Origin: Ferruginibacter paludis
GTDB lineage: Bacteria; Bacteroidota; Bacteroidia; Chitinophagales; Chitinophagaceae
Assembly (NCBI RefSeq): GCF_030409685.1
Contig: NZ_JAUFQJ010000015.1
Location: 248,001-312,000, forward strand
Length of the DNA stretch: 64,000 nucleotides
Reading direction: 5' to 3'
The stretch's first letter is position 1. Each line of letters opens with the position of its first letter. The notes below the pieces were generated by a model that saw nothing but the letters and a program-made list of their open reading frames with translations, was not told where the DNA came from and did no database searches. Position numbers and translations under genes: made by a program. Of the stretch, positions 55,039 through 63,128 are shown piece after piece.

Positions 55039-56247
55039 ATGAGCAACGAATCAACTGCTGCAAATAATAGATCAAAACCAGGGCAGCTTCAACAGGACAG
55101 TGTACCGGTAAAATCAGTCGCAGCAATCAATAAAGAGAAAGAAGAAACAAATCTGCAGGTATCAAATCCCTCGACCTTCGGGGTAGAAGGAAAGGGATTG
55201 CTCTATCACCACGGCCGTGGTGCCCAGTTCAATACCAAAAACAGGTTTCTAAAAAATGAATCTACCCGGGAACACATTGAAGGCATCGACGATTGGGAAG
55301 AAGGAAATATCCCCACCCAGTACATAGAGCAGCAAAGCAAAACAATCGTCAACAAAATAGAAAGCAAGGACGTGGGCATGAGTTACAGCATGAACCCCTA
55401 CGCCGGTTGTGAGCATGGCTGTATTTATTGCTACGCCCGTAACGTACACGAATACTGGGGCTACAGCGCCGGGCTTGATTTTGAGCAAAAGATTATCATC
55501 AAAAAAAATGCACCGCAACTGCTGCGCAAGTTTTTAATGCACCCAAAATGGGACGCAACACCCATCATGCTCAGCGGTAACACCGATTGCTATCAGCCGG
55601 CCGAACAAAAGTTCCGGCTCACAAGAGGCCTGCTGGAAGTGTGCAATGAATTCAATCAGCCAGTGGGTATTCTCACCAAAAATTCATGGATACTGAAAGA
55701 CAAAGACGTGCTGCAGGATATGGCGAAGAAGGGCATCGTATCTGCCATGGTAAGCATCACTTCTTTCAACGAAGATTTACGAAGGATCATGGAACCAAGA
55801 ACCACCACGGCCAAACAAAAATTAAAAGTAATTAATGAACTCAGCAGTGCCGGTGTGCGCATGGGTGTTATGATGGGGCCAATGATACCCGGCCTGAATG
55901 AACACGAAATGCACCGCATCATGAAAGCCGCGGCAGACAATGGCGCAACGTTCACGGCGTATACTTTCATCCGCTTAAATGGCGCCATCAAATTGTTATT
56001 TCACGACTGGTTGTTTAAAAACTTTCCCAACCATGCAGATAAAGTGTGGCACCTGATTGAGCAAAGTCATGACGGCCAGGTGAACGATACCCGCTTTGGC
56101 GTGCGCATGCGGGGCGAGGGACACATTGCGCAAATGGTAGCGCAGCAATATAAAAAGTACGGCAAATTGTATAACATGAATGCGGAAGAATGGAGTCTGA
56201 ATACAAATATTTTTAAACGGCCGGGCGAACAGGGCAAATTATTTTAA
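55039..56247 (+). CDS. SPL-like radical SAM protein (PA0069 family)
   Basis: 402 residues from the ATG at 55039. A longer open frame from 54829 would translate a dispersed repeat and a REP hairpin, so I reject it. The [4Fe-4S] site is NPYAGCEHGCIYCYARN (C124, C128, C131), like spore photoproduct lyase. NTDCYQPAEQKFRLTRGLLE and ITSFNEDLRRIMEPR are family blocks. It ends QGKLF, a C-terminal clamp-like motif. The reaction is unknown; a DNA lesion repair or modification role is inferred from fold and context. Confidence 0.88.
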   Translation: MSNESTAANNRSKPGQLQQDSVPVKSVAAINKEKEETNLQVSNPSTFGVEGKGLLYHHGRGAQFNTKNRFLKNESTREHIEGIDDWEEGNIPTQYIEQQSKTIVNKIESKDVGMSYSMNPYAGCEHGCIYCYARNVHEYWGYSAGLDFEQKIIIKKNAPQLLRKFLMHPKWDATPIMLSGNTDCYQPAEQKFRLTRGLLEVCNEFNQPVGILTKNSWILKDKDVLQDMAKKGIVSAMVSITSFNEDLRRIMEPRTTTAKQKLKVINELSSAGVRMGVMMGPMIPGLNEHEMHRIMKAAADNGATFTAYTFIRLNGAIKLLFHDWLFKNFPNHADKVWHLIEQSHDGQVNDTRFGVRMRGEGHIAQMVAQQYKKYGKLYNMNAEEWSLNTNIFKRPGEQGKLF

Positions 56248-56265
56248 AAGATAAAAATCAGCAAC

Positions 56266-56634
56266 ATGAACTCAGTAACAAAAGACTACCTGACAGAAAT
56301 TATTTTTAAAAAAGCCAGCGAAAACATCGACAAATACCGGGAGTCGAAGCAGCAGCAGTTTGACAACGAACCCTATCCCGGCGCAACGGATGAAGAAGTG
56401 CTGGATTTCATTATCACCATTCCCTACTTCGATGTAAAGCTGAAAGATTTTTTGCTGGGCAACATTGCTGACAGCACCATCATCATCAGCCAGAGCTGGG
56501 AAAATGAATTTATAAAAAATACAAAACTGTGGGCGGAGAGTTTTGAGTGGTTGCATGGTAATGATTATTTTTTAAGCGAAGCACACACCAGCGGTATCAA
56601 CAAAGACAGAAACTTTTTATCACTTCCATATTGA
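56266..56634 (+). CDS. unknown 122-residue protein, paralog 1
   Basis: No family recognised. It shares with the next gene ATDEEVLDFIITIPYFD, LKDFLLG, STIIISQSWE, WAESFEWLHG and a C-terminal FLSLPY. Soluble, acidic, predicted mostly helical, with no Cys cluster or signal peptide. It starts 18 bases after the SPL-like gene and lies between two radical-SAM repair genes, so it may be a partner or substrate-handling protein for them (inference). Confidence 0.8.
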   Translation: MNSVTKDYLTEIIFKKASENIDKYRESKQQQFDNEPYPGATDEEVLDFIITIPYFDVKLKDFLLGNIADSTIIISQSWENEFIKNTKLWAESFEWLHGNDYFLSEAHTSGINKDRNFLSLPY

Positions 56635-56665
56635 ACCAATTTTTTCATTCCTGATTTTTATAACC

Positions 56666-57034
56666 ATGATAGCCGTAACCGGAGAATATTTAATCAACAT
56701 CATCGAACGCCGCGTTAATCAAACGATTGGTTTGCGGCGCAATTTATCCGCAACCGAATTATTAACAGCGCCATTGTTGTATGCCACCAATGAAGAGATT
56801 GCAGATTTCATTTTATCTATCCCTTACTTTGATGAGCGCCTTAAAAACTTTATCCTGGGATTTTCAACCGAGCAAACCATCATCATCAGCCAGACCTGGG
56901 AAATTGCGTTTAGTGTACGCACCGGAAGATGGGCTGAAAGTGATGAGTGGCTGCACGGCGCATTCCGTTTGTCAATGAATTCGCTTGGCGACGTGCAACC
57001 CAACAACCCCGATTTTTTGACGCTTCCCTATTAA
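56666..57034 (+). CDS. unknown 122-residue protein, paralog 2
   Basis: Same length as the preceding protein and colinear with it: ATNEEIADFILSIPYFD, LKNFILG, QTIIISQTWE, WAESDEWLHG and FLTLPY at the C terminus. The N-terminal 35 residues are the most divergent. Tandem duplication inside a co-directional operon indicates both copies are maintained. It ends 12 bases before the TIGR03916-like gene. Confidence 0.8.
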   Translation: MIAVTGEYLINIIERRVNQTIGLRRNLSATELLTAPLLYATNEEIADFILSIPYFDERLKNFILGFSTEQTIIISQTWEIAFSVRTGRWAESDEWLHGAFRLSMNSLGDVQPNNPDFLTLPY

Positions 57035-57046
57035 ACTGTATCGCCG

Positions 57047-58297
57047 ATGAGTGACCGTATCACTGAAAAACTATCCATCCTTGCAGATGCTGCGAAGTAT
57101 GATGTAAGCTGTGCCAGCAGCGGCAGCGACCGTAAAAATAACAACAATGGGTTGGGAAATGCCAGCAATGGAATCTGCCATGCCTATACCGAAGATGGCC
57201 GCTGTGTTTCCCTGCTTAAAATTTTGCTTACCAACCATTGCATTTTTGATTGCGCCTATTGTGTAAGCCGCAAGAGCAATGATATCAAACGGGCCGCCTT
57301 CACCGTACAGGAAGTGGTAGACCTTACCATTAATTTTTACCGCCGCAATTACATTGAAGGATTGTTCCTGAGTTCTGGCATTTTTAAAAATGCAGATTAT
57401 ACCATGGAGCGACTGGTATCTGTAGCAAAAAAATTAAGAACAGAACATAAGTTCAACGGTTACATTCATTTAAAAACCATCCCCGGAGCAAGCGATGAAC
57501 TGGTAAAAGAAGCAGGCTTATGGGCCGACCGGTTAAGCATCAATGTTGAAATGCCAACGGAAAAAAGCCTCGCCTTACTGGCACCAGATAAGAACCGTGC
57601 AGACATGCTGAAGCCAATGCAGTTTTTAAAAGATGCCATCATACAAAACAAGGAAGAAAAAAAATTATTTGCCAGCACGCCTATGTTTGCACCGGCAGGA
57701 CAAAGCACGCAAATGGTGATTGGCGCCACACCCGAAACGGACCTGGAAATTTTATACCTGGCCAACGGGTTTTATAAAAAGTTCAACATGCGCCGGGTAT
57801 ACTACTCCGGCTATGTGCCCATCAGTAATGATAATCGCTTACCTGCTATCGGTACGCCGGTGCCGATGATTCGTGAAAACCGTTTGTACCAGGCCGATTG
57901 GCTGATGCGTTTTTATGGCTTTAAAGTACAGGAAATAGTAAACCGTGAAAACCCATTACTGGACACGGACATTGATCCCAAACTAAGCTGGGCGTTAAGA
58001 AATCTGCAACTGTTTCCTGTTGATATCAACAAAGCCGGTTATGAAGTAATTGTTCGGATACCCGGCATTGGGATACAGTCTGCCCAGAAAATTTGTGCTG
58101 CCAGAAAGTTCAGGCGGCTCAACAGTTCGCATCTACAAAAGCTGGGTATCGCCTACAACAGGGCAAAATATTTTATCAATAGTGATACGGATTTTGAAAA
58201 GAAAGACTGGCAACCAGGCCAGATAAAATCTTTTATTTTAAAAGAAGGCAACAGTAAATATGAAGCCAATTTTTCTCCCCAGTTAAAATTATTTTAA
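57047..58297 (+). CDS. putative DNA modification/repair radical SAM protein (TIGR03916-like)
   Basis: 416 residues. The radical-SAM Cys site is HCIFDCAYC (C65, C69, C72), and near 335-355 a helix-hairpin-helix, IPGIGIQSAQKIC, gives non-specific DNA binding. The C terminus is QLKLF (412-416), close to the clamp consensus QLxLF. It overlaps the following gene by one base (TAATG), the usual TIGR03916-TIGR03915 pairing. The chemistry is not known. Confidence 0.9.
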   Translation: MSDRITEKLSILADAAKYDVSCASSGSDRKNNNNGLGNASNGICHAYTEDGRCVSLLKILLTNHCIFDCAYCVSRKSNDIKRAAFTVQEVVDLTINFYRRNYIEGLFLSSGIFKNADYTMERLVSVAKKLRTEHKFNGYIHLKTIPGASDELVKEAGLWADRLSINVEMPTEKSLALLAPDKNRADMLKPMQFLKDAIIQNKEEKKLFASTPMFAPAGQSTQMVIGATPETDLEILYLANGFYKKFNMRRVYYSGYVPISNDNRLPAIGTPVPMIRENRLYQADWLMRFYGFKVQEIVNRENPLLDTDIDPKLSWALRNLQLFPVDINKAGYEVIVRIPGIGIQSAQKICAARKFRRLNSSHLQKLGIAYNRAKYFINSDTDFEKKDWQPGQIKSFILKEGNSKYEANFSPQLKLF

Positions 58298-59058
58298 TGA
58301 CGGTTGTTGTATACGATGGCAGCTTCGAAGGTCTGCTGACAGCGGTGTTTGAGGTATACGAATATAAATTACCGCAACCTTTTATTGCAAGAGAAGCAGC
58401 CACAACCGGAAGCCTGTTTGGTGAAACGCATATCGTAATAACCAATGCTGAAAAATGCAACAGGGTATATCAAAAATTGAAAGCAATTGTAAGTGCAAAA
58501 ACAATCAAACAATTGTATGATTCTTATCTCTCAGAAATAAAAGAGATTGAAAATGTGCTGCTTCGGTTTATACAATATGCTTTGCAATCCAACTTCACCA
58601 TTGAAAATGATTATACCAACGCAGACGTATTGCTGATACAACAAACCAGCAAAAAAGTAAACCGGGAAAAGCACCGCATGAAAGCCTTCGTGCGGTTTCA
58701 GCTCACAAAAGATCAGTTGTATTATTGCATCATTCAGCCCGATTACAATGTGTTACCGTTGATTGGCAAACACTTTAAAGAACGCTACGCCGACCAGCGC
58801 TGGCTTATTTATGATGGCCTCAGAAAATACGGTTTGTACTACAATGGCCAAACGTTAGCAGAAGTGCAAATGCATTTTGAAGCTGATCTCAACAATGAAA
58901 AAAATCTTGCCACCCTGCATGATGAAAAAGAAGAACTCTACCAACAATTATGGAAACAATATTTCAGCAGCGTAAACATACAGGCCCGCAAAAATATGAA
59001 ATTGCACATACGGCATATGCCCAAAAGGTATTGGCGGTATTTGGTGGAGAAGCAATAG
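58297..59058 (+). CDS. TIGR03915-like putative DNA metabolism protein (DUF4130)
   Basis: 253 residues. VVVYDGSFEGLLTAVFEVYEYK at the start, DRQRWLIYD-like DQRWLIYDGLRKYGLYY in the middle and HMPKRYWRYLVEK at the end are the family marks. It is the usual partner of the TIGR03916 radical-SAM protein. It has no QxxLF motif, so the clamp contact of a complex would come from the partner. Last gene of the repair operon. Confidence 0.88.
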   Translation: MTVVVYDGSFEGLLTAVFEVYEYKLPQPFIAREAATTGSLFGETHIVITNAEKCNRVYQKLKAIVSAKTIKQLYDSYLSEIKEIENVLLRFIQYALQSNFTIENDYTNADVLLIQQTSKKVNREKHRMKAFVRFQLTKDQLYYCIIQPDYNVLPLIGKHFKERYADQRWLIYDGLRKYGLYYNGQTLAEVQMHFEADLNNEKNLATLHDEKEELYQQLWKQYFSSVNIQARKNMKLHIRHMPKRYWRYLVEKQ

Positions 59059-59168
59059 ACTAAGAACAATAGATTTAATTGACAATAAACTAGCGGAGGC
59101 CCTAATATTCTCAAAAGTCGGCTTTAAACTCTTTTAGGATTGTGGTAGCTTTATCACTAATTAGTTTT

Positions 59169-60533
59169 ATGAAAAAATCGCATAGTGTTGTTATTGCCTT
59201 TACTGTTCCTTCACTCAAGCTTGTATTTAAGGAATTGTTCTTGAACAAAATAAAGAAGCCCCTAAGAGTTCAATTATTAATGAAAGATGTGCAGTCAGAG
59301 AATGTTGACAAATATCTAATTTACACTCCTAAATGGATAACAATTACTATAAATGAAATTTATTTTGAAAATAGATTTTGGAAGCGCAATCAGAAAGAAT
59401 TTTTTGATCTTCTATTTAGCTTTTTTGACTTCATGTTTTCAACTCTTAAAAATGTTAGTAAAAAAAATCTGTTAAAAGTAATCTTCAAAAGTCACACAGG
59501 TAAAAACATCCATTTTCTTTTTGAAGAAACGGAAGATCCCAATTTTCTAAAATCTTCGTTTTTATTGATGATGAATAAGATTTCTAAGTATAGAGAAAAT
59601 GACATAACCACATTGAACGAAATTCGAAAGACTTTTTCTCCAACAGCAAAAGGTTATTTTTATGAATTTTTAGACGGCAAGTGGCAAATTGTTCATCTCT
59701 TGCACAACGCTGGCAAATATCATCATGGTGAAATTGCAAAGAATATTCAAGACAAAAGGATTTCGAAGCCAGACATTGTAGTTGATAAAAACTATTTAAA
59801 AAGAGCTATTGCATATCCTGCAATTTGGTGTATAAAATCTAATGGCAAGGAAATTTTTAGCACGAGACCAAATGATATTTCCTTATACTCAAACATTGCA
59901 ATGAATAACCTTAACAGGGCGAAAGAAATTTTTGACAGTGAGATTTCTGTACTATGGAAATATAATCAGAATGCAGCGAACGATGTTGCTTTGATGAATT
60001 ACTTCGAGTTGATAATTACTTCAGTAATTATCGCTTATTCATCGATTGAAGCGCTTGTAAATATGGCAATTCCATGGGACTATGTTCATAAACGTAGGGA
60101 AAAAAATAAAAACACCAACAGAATGAAGACTGTTAAGAACACTAAAAGCGATATTGAGAGATGGTATACACTTGATGATAAGATGAATATTATTCTTCCA
60201 GAAGCGTTAAATGTTATTTTACCCAACCAACAAAAATGGTGGGTTAGATTTGACAAGCTAAAAAAACTTAGAAATGAAATTATCCATTCTATCGATAGTA
60301 AATCCAATGATAGATATTCAAAATTTCTGAAAAAGGATATTTTTGGGATAGTTGGATCACACCTCGATGTAATCAATTTTTTTAGTAAATGGTCTTCAGA
60401 CAATCATCACTATTTGATTAACAAACTGCCTTACGGATTCGGTTATGACGATATAATCCCTGCGCTTATGAATTCAAAAGAATTTGAGAAAACGGAAAAA
60501 GAGCTTTATAACATTAAAGAGCTACCGAAATAG
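59169..60533 (+). CDS. orphan protein with HEPN-like RxxxxH motif
   Basis: 454 residues from the ATG at 59169 (a GTG nine codons earlier is possible). No named family recognised. It is A+T-rich and Lys/Asn-rich unlike its neighbours, which suggests recent acquisition. The C-terminal helical part has LKKLRNEIIHS (R368-H373), the Rx4-6H form of HEPN ribonucleases, preceded by AYSSIEALVNMAIP, common in HEPN proteins of defence islands. The N-terminal 280 residues are unassigned. An RNase-type defence or abortive-infection role is a guess from the motif. Confidence 0.6.
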   Translation: MKKSHSVVIAFTVPSLKLVFKELFLNKIKKPLRVQLLMKDVQSENVDKYLIYTPKWITITINEIYFENRFWKRNQKEFFDLLFSFFDFMFSTLKNVSKKNLLKVIFKSHTGKNIHFLFEETEDPNFLKSSFLLMMNKISKYRENDITTLNEIRKTFSPTAKGYFYEFLDGKWQIVHLLHNAGKYHHGEIAKNIQDKRISKPDIVVDKNYLKRAIAYPAIWCIKSNGKEIFSTRPNDISLYSNIAMNNLNRAKEIFDSEISVLWKYNQNAANDVALMNYFELIITSVIIAYSSIEALVNMAIPWDYVHKRREKNKNTNRMKTVKNTKSDIERWYTLDDKMNIILPEALNVILPNQQKWWVRFDKLKKLRNEIIHSIDSKSNDRYSKFLKKDIFGIVGSHLDVINFFSKWSSDNHHYLINKLPYGFGYDDIIPALMNSKEFEKTEKELYNIKELPK

Positions 60534-60661
60534 TAATGGCACAATCTAGTATAGAATCTACAGGAAGACCTGGAAACCAAAACCAGTTGCAACAAAATCT
60601 CCGCAGGTTGTAAATGTTGCTATGAAGAAGTAATGACTAGAAGATTGTTCAATTAAATTTC

Positions 60662-60689
60662 TGCAGTACAAGAGTGCGACGCAACGATG
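60662..60689 (-). repeat. dispersed intergenic repeat, copy 3 (inverted)
   Basis: Reverse complement of the 49680 and 54863 copies, extending to the CATCGTTGC part and the CTGCA end, so it unites both shorter copies. It contains the small dyad GCAAC-GAT-GTTGC just past the core. It lies in a 249-base spacer that has no other recognisable element. Confidence 0.65.
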
Positions 60690-60782
60690 TTGCCACCTGC
60701 ACAACTGCCGGTAACAAAAATTTCCCTTCATATCTCCACTATTTAGTATTTTGAAATGTTTCTCATTTCAACCAACCTTTTT

Positions 60783-61841
60783 ATGTCAAAAAAAGATATC
60801 ATCACCATTGCCGGCGCTATCATTATGAGTATTGTAGCCGGGCTTGCTACTAAGTTTGAACTGAATGCAGTGTTGCTGTTTGTACTTACTGCGGTGGCGC
60901 TGGTATTTTTGGCAATGACAGTCAGCCATGCTACCGATCAGCTGGGAAGCCGCATGGGGCCCGCTTCGACAGGTGTATTGCAATCTGCATTGGGTAATTT
61001 GCCTGAATTGTTTGTCTGCATTTTTGCATTGAGAGCCGGGCTGGATAAAGTGGTACAAGCCGCATTGATTGGCTCTATTCTTGGCAATTCATTGCTGGTT
61101 TTCGGGTTAGCGTTGTTCATCGGCGGACTAAAAAACGGTACTCAAAAATTTCAATCGGAACCCCCTAAAATGATTGCCACTTTAATGCTGCTGGCCTTTG
61201 CAGCGCTGGCAATACCCACACTTACAAAAGAGTTGCACACCAGTGCCGAAGGACATTTAAACACGCTGAATATAATGGTGGCTATTGTGTTGCTGCTGGT
61301 GTTTGTTGCCAGCCTTACCTTTTCCATCAAAGGGGATAAAACAATTGTACCTGCTGACGGTGTTGAAGTGCATGCAGCTTCCTGGTCGATGCCGCTTACG
61401 TTAGTGGTATTGGCAGGCGCAGGCGTGGGCGCCGCTTTTGTGAGCGACTGGTTTGTAGAAGCCCTGCAACCCGCCATGAAAGCACTCGGCATCAATGATG
61501 TTTTTGCAGGCCTTGTTGTAGTGGCCATCGCCGGCAATGCTATCGAAAATTTAGTAGGCATTCAACTGGCGTATAAAAATAAAGCAGACTATGCCGTAAG
61601 TGTTATTTTAAACAGTTCGCTGCAGGTAGCATTGGGGCTTTTTCCCTTGCTTGTCTTAATGTCCTTCTTCCTGGGTGGAGCGGTATTGTCTTTCGTATTA
61701 AGTCCGTTGTTACTAGCCGCTTTGGCGTTGGCTGTTATAGTAAATGCTTTCATTGTTTTTGATGGCGAATCTATCTGGCTGGAAGGTGTTGCCCTGGTGG
61801 GTTTGTACATCATTATTGCGGCGGCGTTTTGGTGGGGATAG
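60783..61841 (+). CDS. calcium/proton (CaCA) antiporter
   Basis: 352 residues from the ATG at 60783, eleven helices. The two alpha-repeats are ALGNLPELFVCIFALRAG...GSILGNSLLVFG and AIAGNAIENLVGIQLAYKNK...NSSLQVALG, the CAX/ChaA pattern. It exports Ca2+ (or Na+/K+) in exchange for protons at the inner membrane. It is monocistronic; a long hairpin lies downstream. Confidence 0.88.
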   Translation: MSKKDIITIAGAIIMSIVAGLATKFELNAVLLFVLTAVALVFLAMTVSHATDQLGSRMGPASTGVLQSALGNLPELFVCIFALRAGLDKVVQAALIGSILGNSLLVFGLALFIGGLKNGTQKFQSEPPKMIATLMLLAFAALAIPTLTKELHTSAEGHLNTLNIMVAIVLLLVFVASLTFSIKGDKTIVPADGVEVHAASWSMPLTLVVLAGAGVGAAFVSDWFVEALQPAMKALGINDVFAGLVVVAIAGNAIENLVGIQLAYKNKADYAVSVILNSSLQVALGLFPLLVLMSFFLGGAVLSFVLSPLLLAALALAVIVNAFIVFDGESIWLEGVALVGLYIIIAAAFWWG

Positions 61842-61952
61842 CAAGTCCACTTTCCTTCAACTGGCATGTGACTTTGAGAAAGATAAAGAATGGGGATATT
61901 GGTATATTCTCTCAGTAGAAATTAAAGGAATAAATTTTTAATCAATTTATTT

Positions 61953-61995
61953 CATCCTTGTAAATCAAAAGTATCACGTTGGATTTACAAGGATG
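61953..61995. repeat. perfect 14-bp inverted repeat
   Basis: CATCCTTGTAAATC and GATTTACAAGGATG flank a 15-base loop, 112 bases after the antiporter stop. A T6 run follows ten bases later, so it may be a terminator, though the gap is long. Confidence 0.75.
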
Positions 61996-62325
61996 TGCTG
62001 ACTGTTTTTTGTAATGGGTTAAGATATTCTAAAATAGTTTTTTAAAATTCACCCTAATAAACGCTCCATTTTCTTCAATCAAAATCAATCAGAAATAACT
62101 CCGATAATCTTAAAATAATTTGAACGATCTAGCACTCTTTCCGCAATGAATTTTTATGCATGTCTGTAACATACAATTTTACTTTTAACGATGGTATTTT
62201 TACATCGCTGCAGTGGTAAGACCTCGATGATGCAAAAAAATATTTTTAATTCCCCTGAAACCATTGATTTTACAGGTGTTTCAGCCACCTTGTTTTTGCA
62301 GCAATAAAAATATTTTTAAAAAATA

Positions 62326-62358
62326 TTTGGCAGAATGAAAAAAATAATTTCATCTTTG
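62326..62358 (+). promoter_or_regulatory. candidate promoter of small ORF unit 1
   Basis: TTTG (62326-62329), a 21-base spacer, then CATCTTTG (62351-62358), one mismatch from TAnnTTTG. The spacing equals that proposed for umuD. Confidence 0.5.
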
Positions 62359-62391
62359 CAACGCAAAACAAATTATAACCAACAACAAAAA

Positions 62392-62484
62392 ATGTTTCAA
62401 CGCAATCAACATATAGCAACAACAAAATGGTACAGTCCGTTAGCGGATTGTTCATTTTCGGGGGCAAATTGTATTACACCTTAG
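62392..62484 (+). CDS. small ORF, 30 residues
   Basis: Reads MFQRNQHIATTKWYSPLADC then SFSGANCITP. It starts about 27 bases after the proposed start of transcription and stops 28 bases before a strong terminator, so it fits a leader peptide or small-protein gene. No family recognised. The next downstream element is another small ORF, not a biosynthetic gene, so attenuation of a known pathway is not supported. Confidence 0.4.
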   Translation: MFQRNQHIATTKWYSPLADCSFSGANCITP

Positions 62485-62511
62485 TTACCAAACTAACTGA
62501 CTACAACATGG

Positions 62512-62537
62512 CCCCGACAAAAAGTTGGGGTTTTTTT
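62512..62537 (+). terminator. intrinsic terminator of small ORF unit 1
   Basis: CCCCGAC-AAAAA-GTTGGGG with one G-T pair, followed by seven T. Confidence 0.88.
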
Positions 62538-62579
62538 ATGCCATAAAAATAATCGCATCACCGCAAAAAAATAATTGGA

Positions 62580-62708
62580 ATGATAAAAAACAAATTACAT
62601 CAATCGCCGAATCGCCTTGAGTGGAATATGGATAGTACCCATCTGTATTTTGGTATAAGCATGTGCAATGATGAAACATATAAACGACCGTGTAATACAA
62701 GAACCTGA
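62580..62708 (+). CDS. small ORF, 42 residues
   Basis: Begins MIKNKLHQSPNRLEWNMD and ends TYKRPCNTRT; the stop overlaps the first base of a TGACAGGC-AAAA-GCCTGTTA hairpin. It has no recognisable family and no clear promoter. It is listed because it repeats the ORF-then-terminator plan of the unit before it. Confidence 0.3.
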   Translation: MIKNKLHQSPNRLEWNMDSTHLYFGISMCNDETYKRPCNTRT

Positions 62709-62769
62709 CAGGCAAAAGCCTGTTAGCGTGCGAGCCCGGTCAGATTGAAAAAATCTAACCGGGCTTTTT
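62706..62769 (+). terminator. double hairpin and intrinsic terminator
   Basis: First hairpin TGACAGGC/GCCTGTTA (62706-62725), then AGCCCGGT...ACCGGGCT with an inner AGAT/ATCT extension (62733-62765) followed by T5. The second is a strong terminator placed ahead of the tRNA array. Confidence 0.85.
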
Positions 62770-62898
62770 GTTGGGCGCTGGTTTATAAAAAGGAATAAAT
62801 GAAAATGATCGCGGCCGTTTTTATTTTCAGGATGATCATAACACAACTGGAAAAATTAACGGCAAGAAAAAATAAATAAAGAGATGTCAAAGGAGGAG

Positions 62899-62931
62899 TA
62901 GCGTTCCCTGTGAGATGCAATAGGGGCGCTA
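62899..62931 (+). other. hairpin before the tRNA array
   Basis: TAGCG-TT-CCCT...AGGG-G-CGCTA, a nine-bp interrupted stem with a 12-base loop, followed by TTTT. It could terminate transcription or process the tRNA precursor. Confidence 0.4.
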
Positions 62932-62966
62932 TTTTAAATCCCCCATCCCCTAAAGGGGTAAGAAAT

Positions 62967-63042
62967 ATAGCAGCATTCCAATTGGTTGGATACTCCGCCT
63001 GGAACGGAGAGGATACAGGTTCGAATCCTGTCTGTTATACCA
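62967..63042 (+). tRNA. tRNA, anticodon UGG (Pro?), atypical
   Basis: Acceptor ATAGCAG/CTGTTAT, T-arm ACAGG-TTCGAAT-CCTGT and anticodon stem CTCCG/CGGAG all pair, and CCA is encoded. The loop CCTGGAA puts TGG at 34-36 but C at position 33 instead of the nearly universal U, and base 8 is C rather than U. The isotype is therefore tentative. First gene of the array. Confidence 0.7.
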
Positions 63043-63056
63043 TCGTTTATGCGACC

Positions 63057-63124
63057 GGCTTAATAGTGTAGCGGCCAGCACATCAGATTTCTGAAAGGAA
63101 GGTGCTCGACTCCCGTTTAAGTCG
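63057..63124 (+). tRNA. tRNA-like gene with collapsed anticodon loop (Glu-like)
   Basis: Acceptor GGCTTAA/TTAAGTC and D-stem GTGT/GCAC pair fully. The anticodon arm reads TCAGA-TT-TCTGA, only two bases in the loop instead of seven. From memory, the D-arm and stem resemble Bacteroidota tRNA-Glu, in which five more loop bases would be expected. The T-stem is also weak (AGGTG/CCCGT). It cannot decode as drawn: pseudogene, decoy or edited. Confidence 0.55.
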
Positions 63125-63128
63125 CAAT

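Larger units (their letters stand above)
61842..62966 (+). other. 1.1-kb region without long genes
   Basis: It contains the perfect inverted repeat at 61953, A/T-rich runs to 62330, two promoter/small-ORF/terminator units (62326-62537 and 62580-62769), a further hairpin at 62899-62931 and a CCCC-TAAA-GGGG dyad just before the tRNA array. I see no rRNA and no recognisable riboswitch. Confidence 0.5.

Noticed and set aside
60536..60613. 25-residue ORF just after the HEPN-like gene
   Set aside because: No ribosome site, no family and no terminator; it could be a remnant but cannot be supported.
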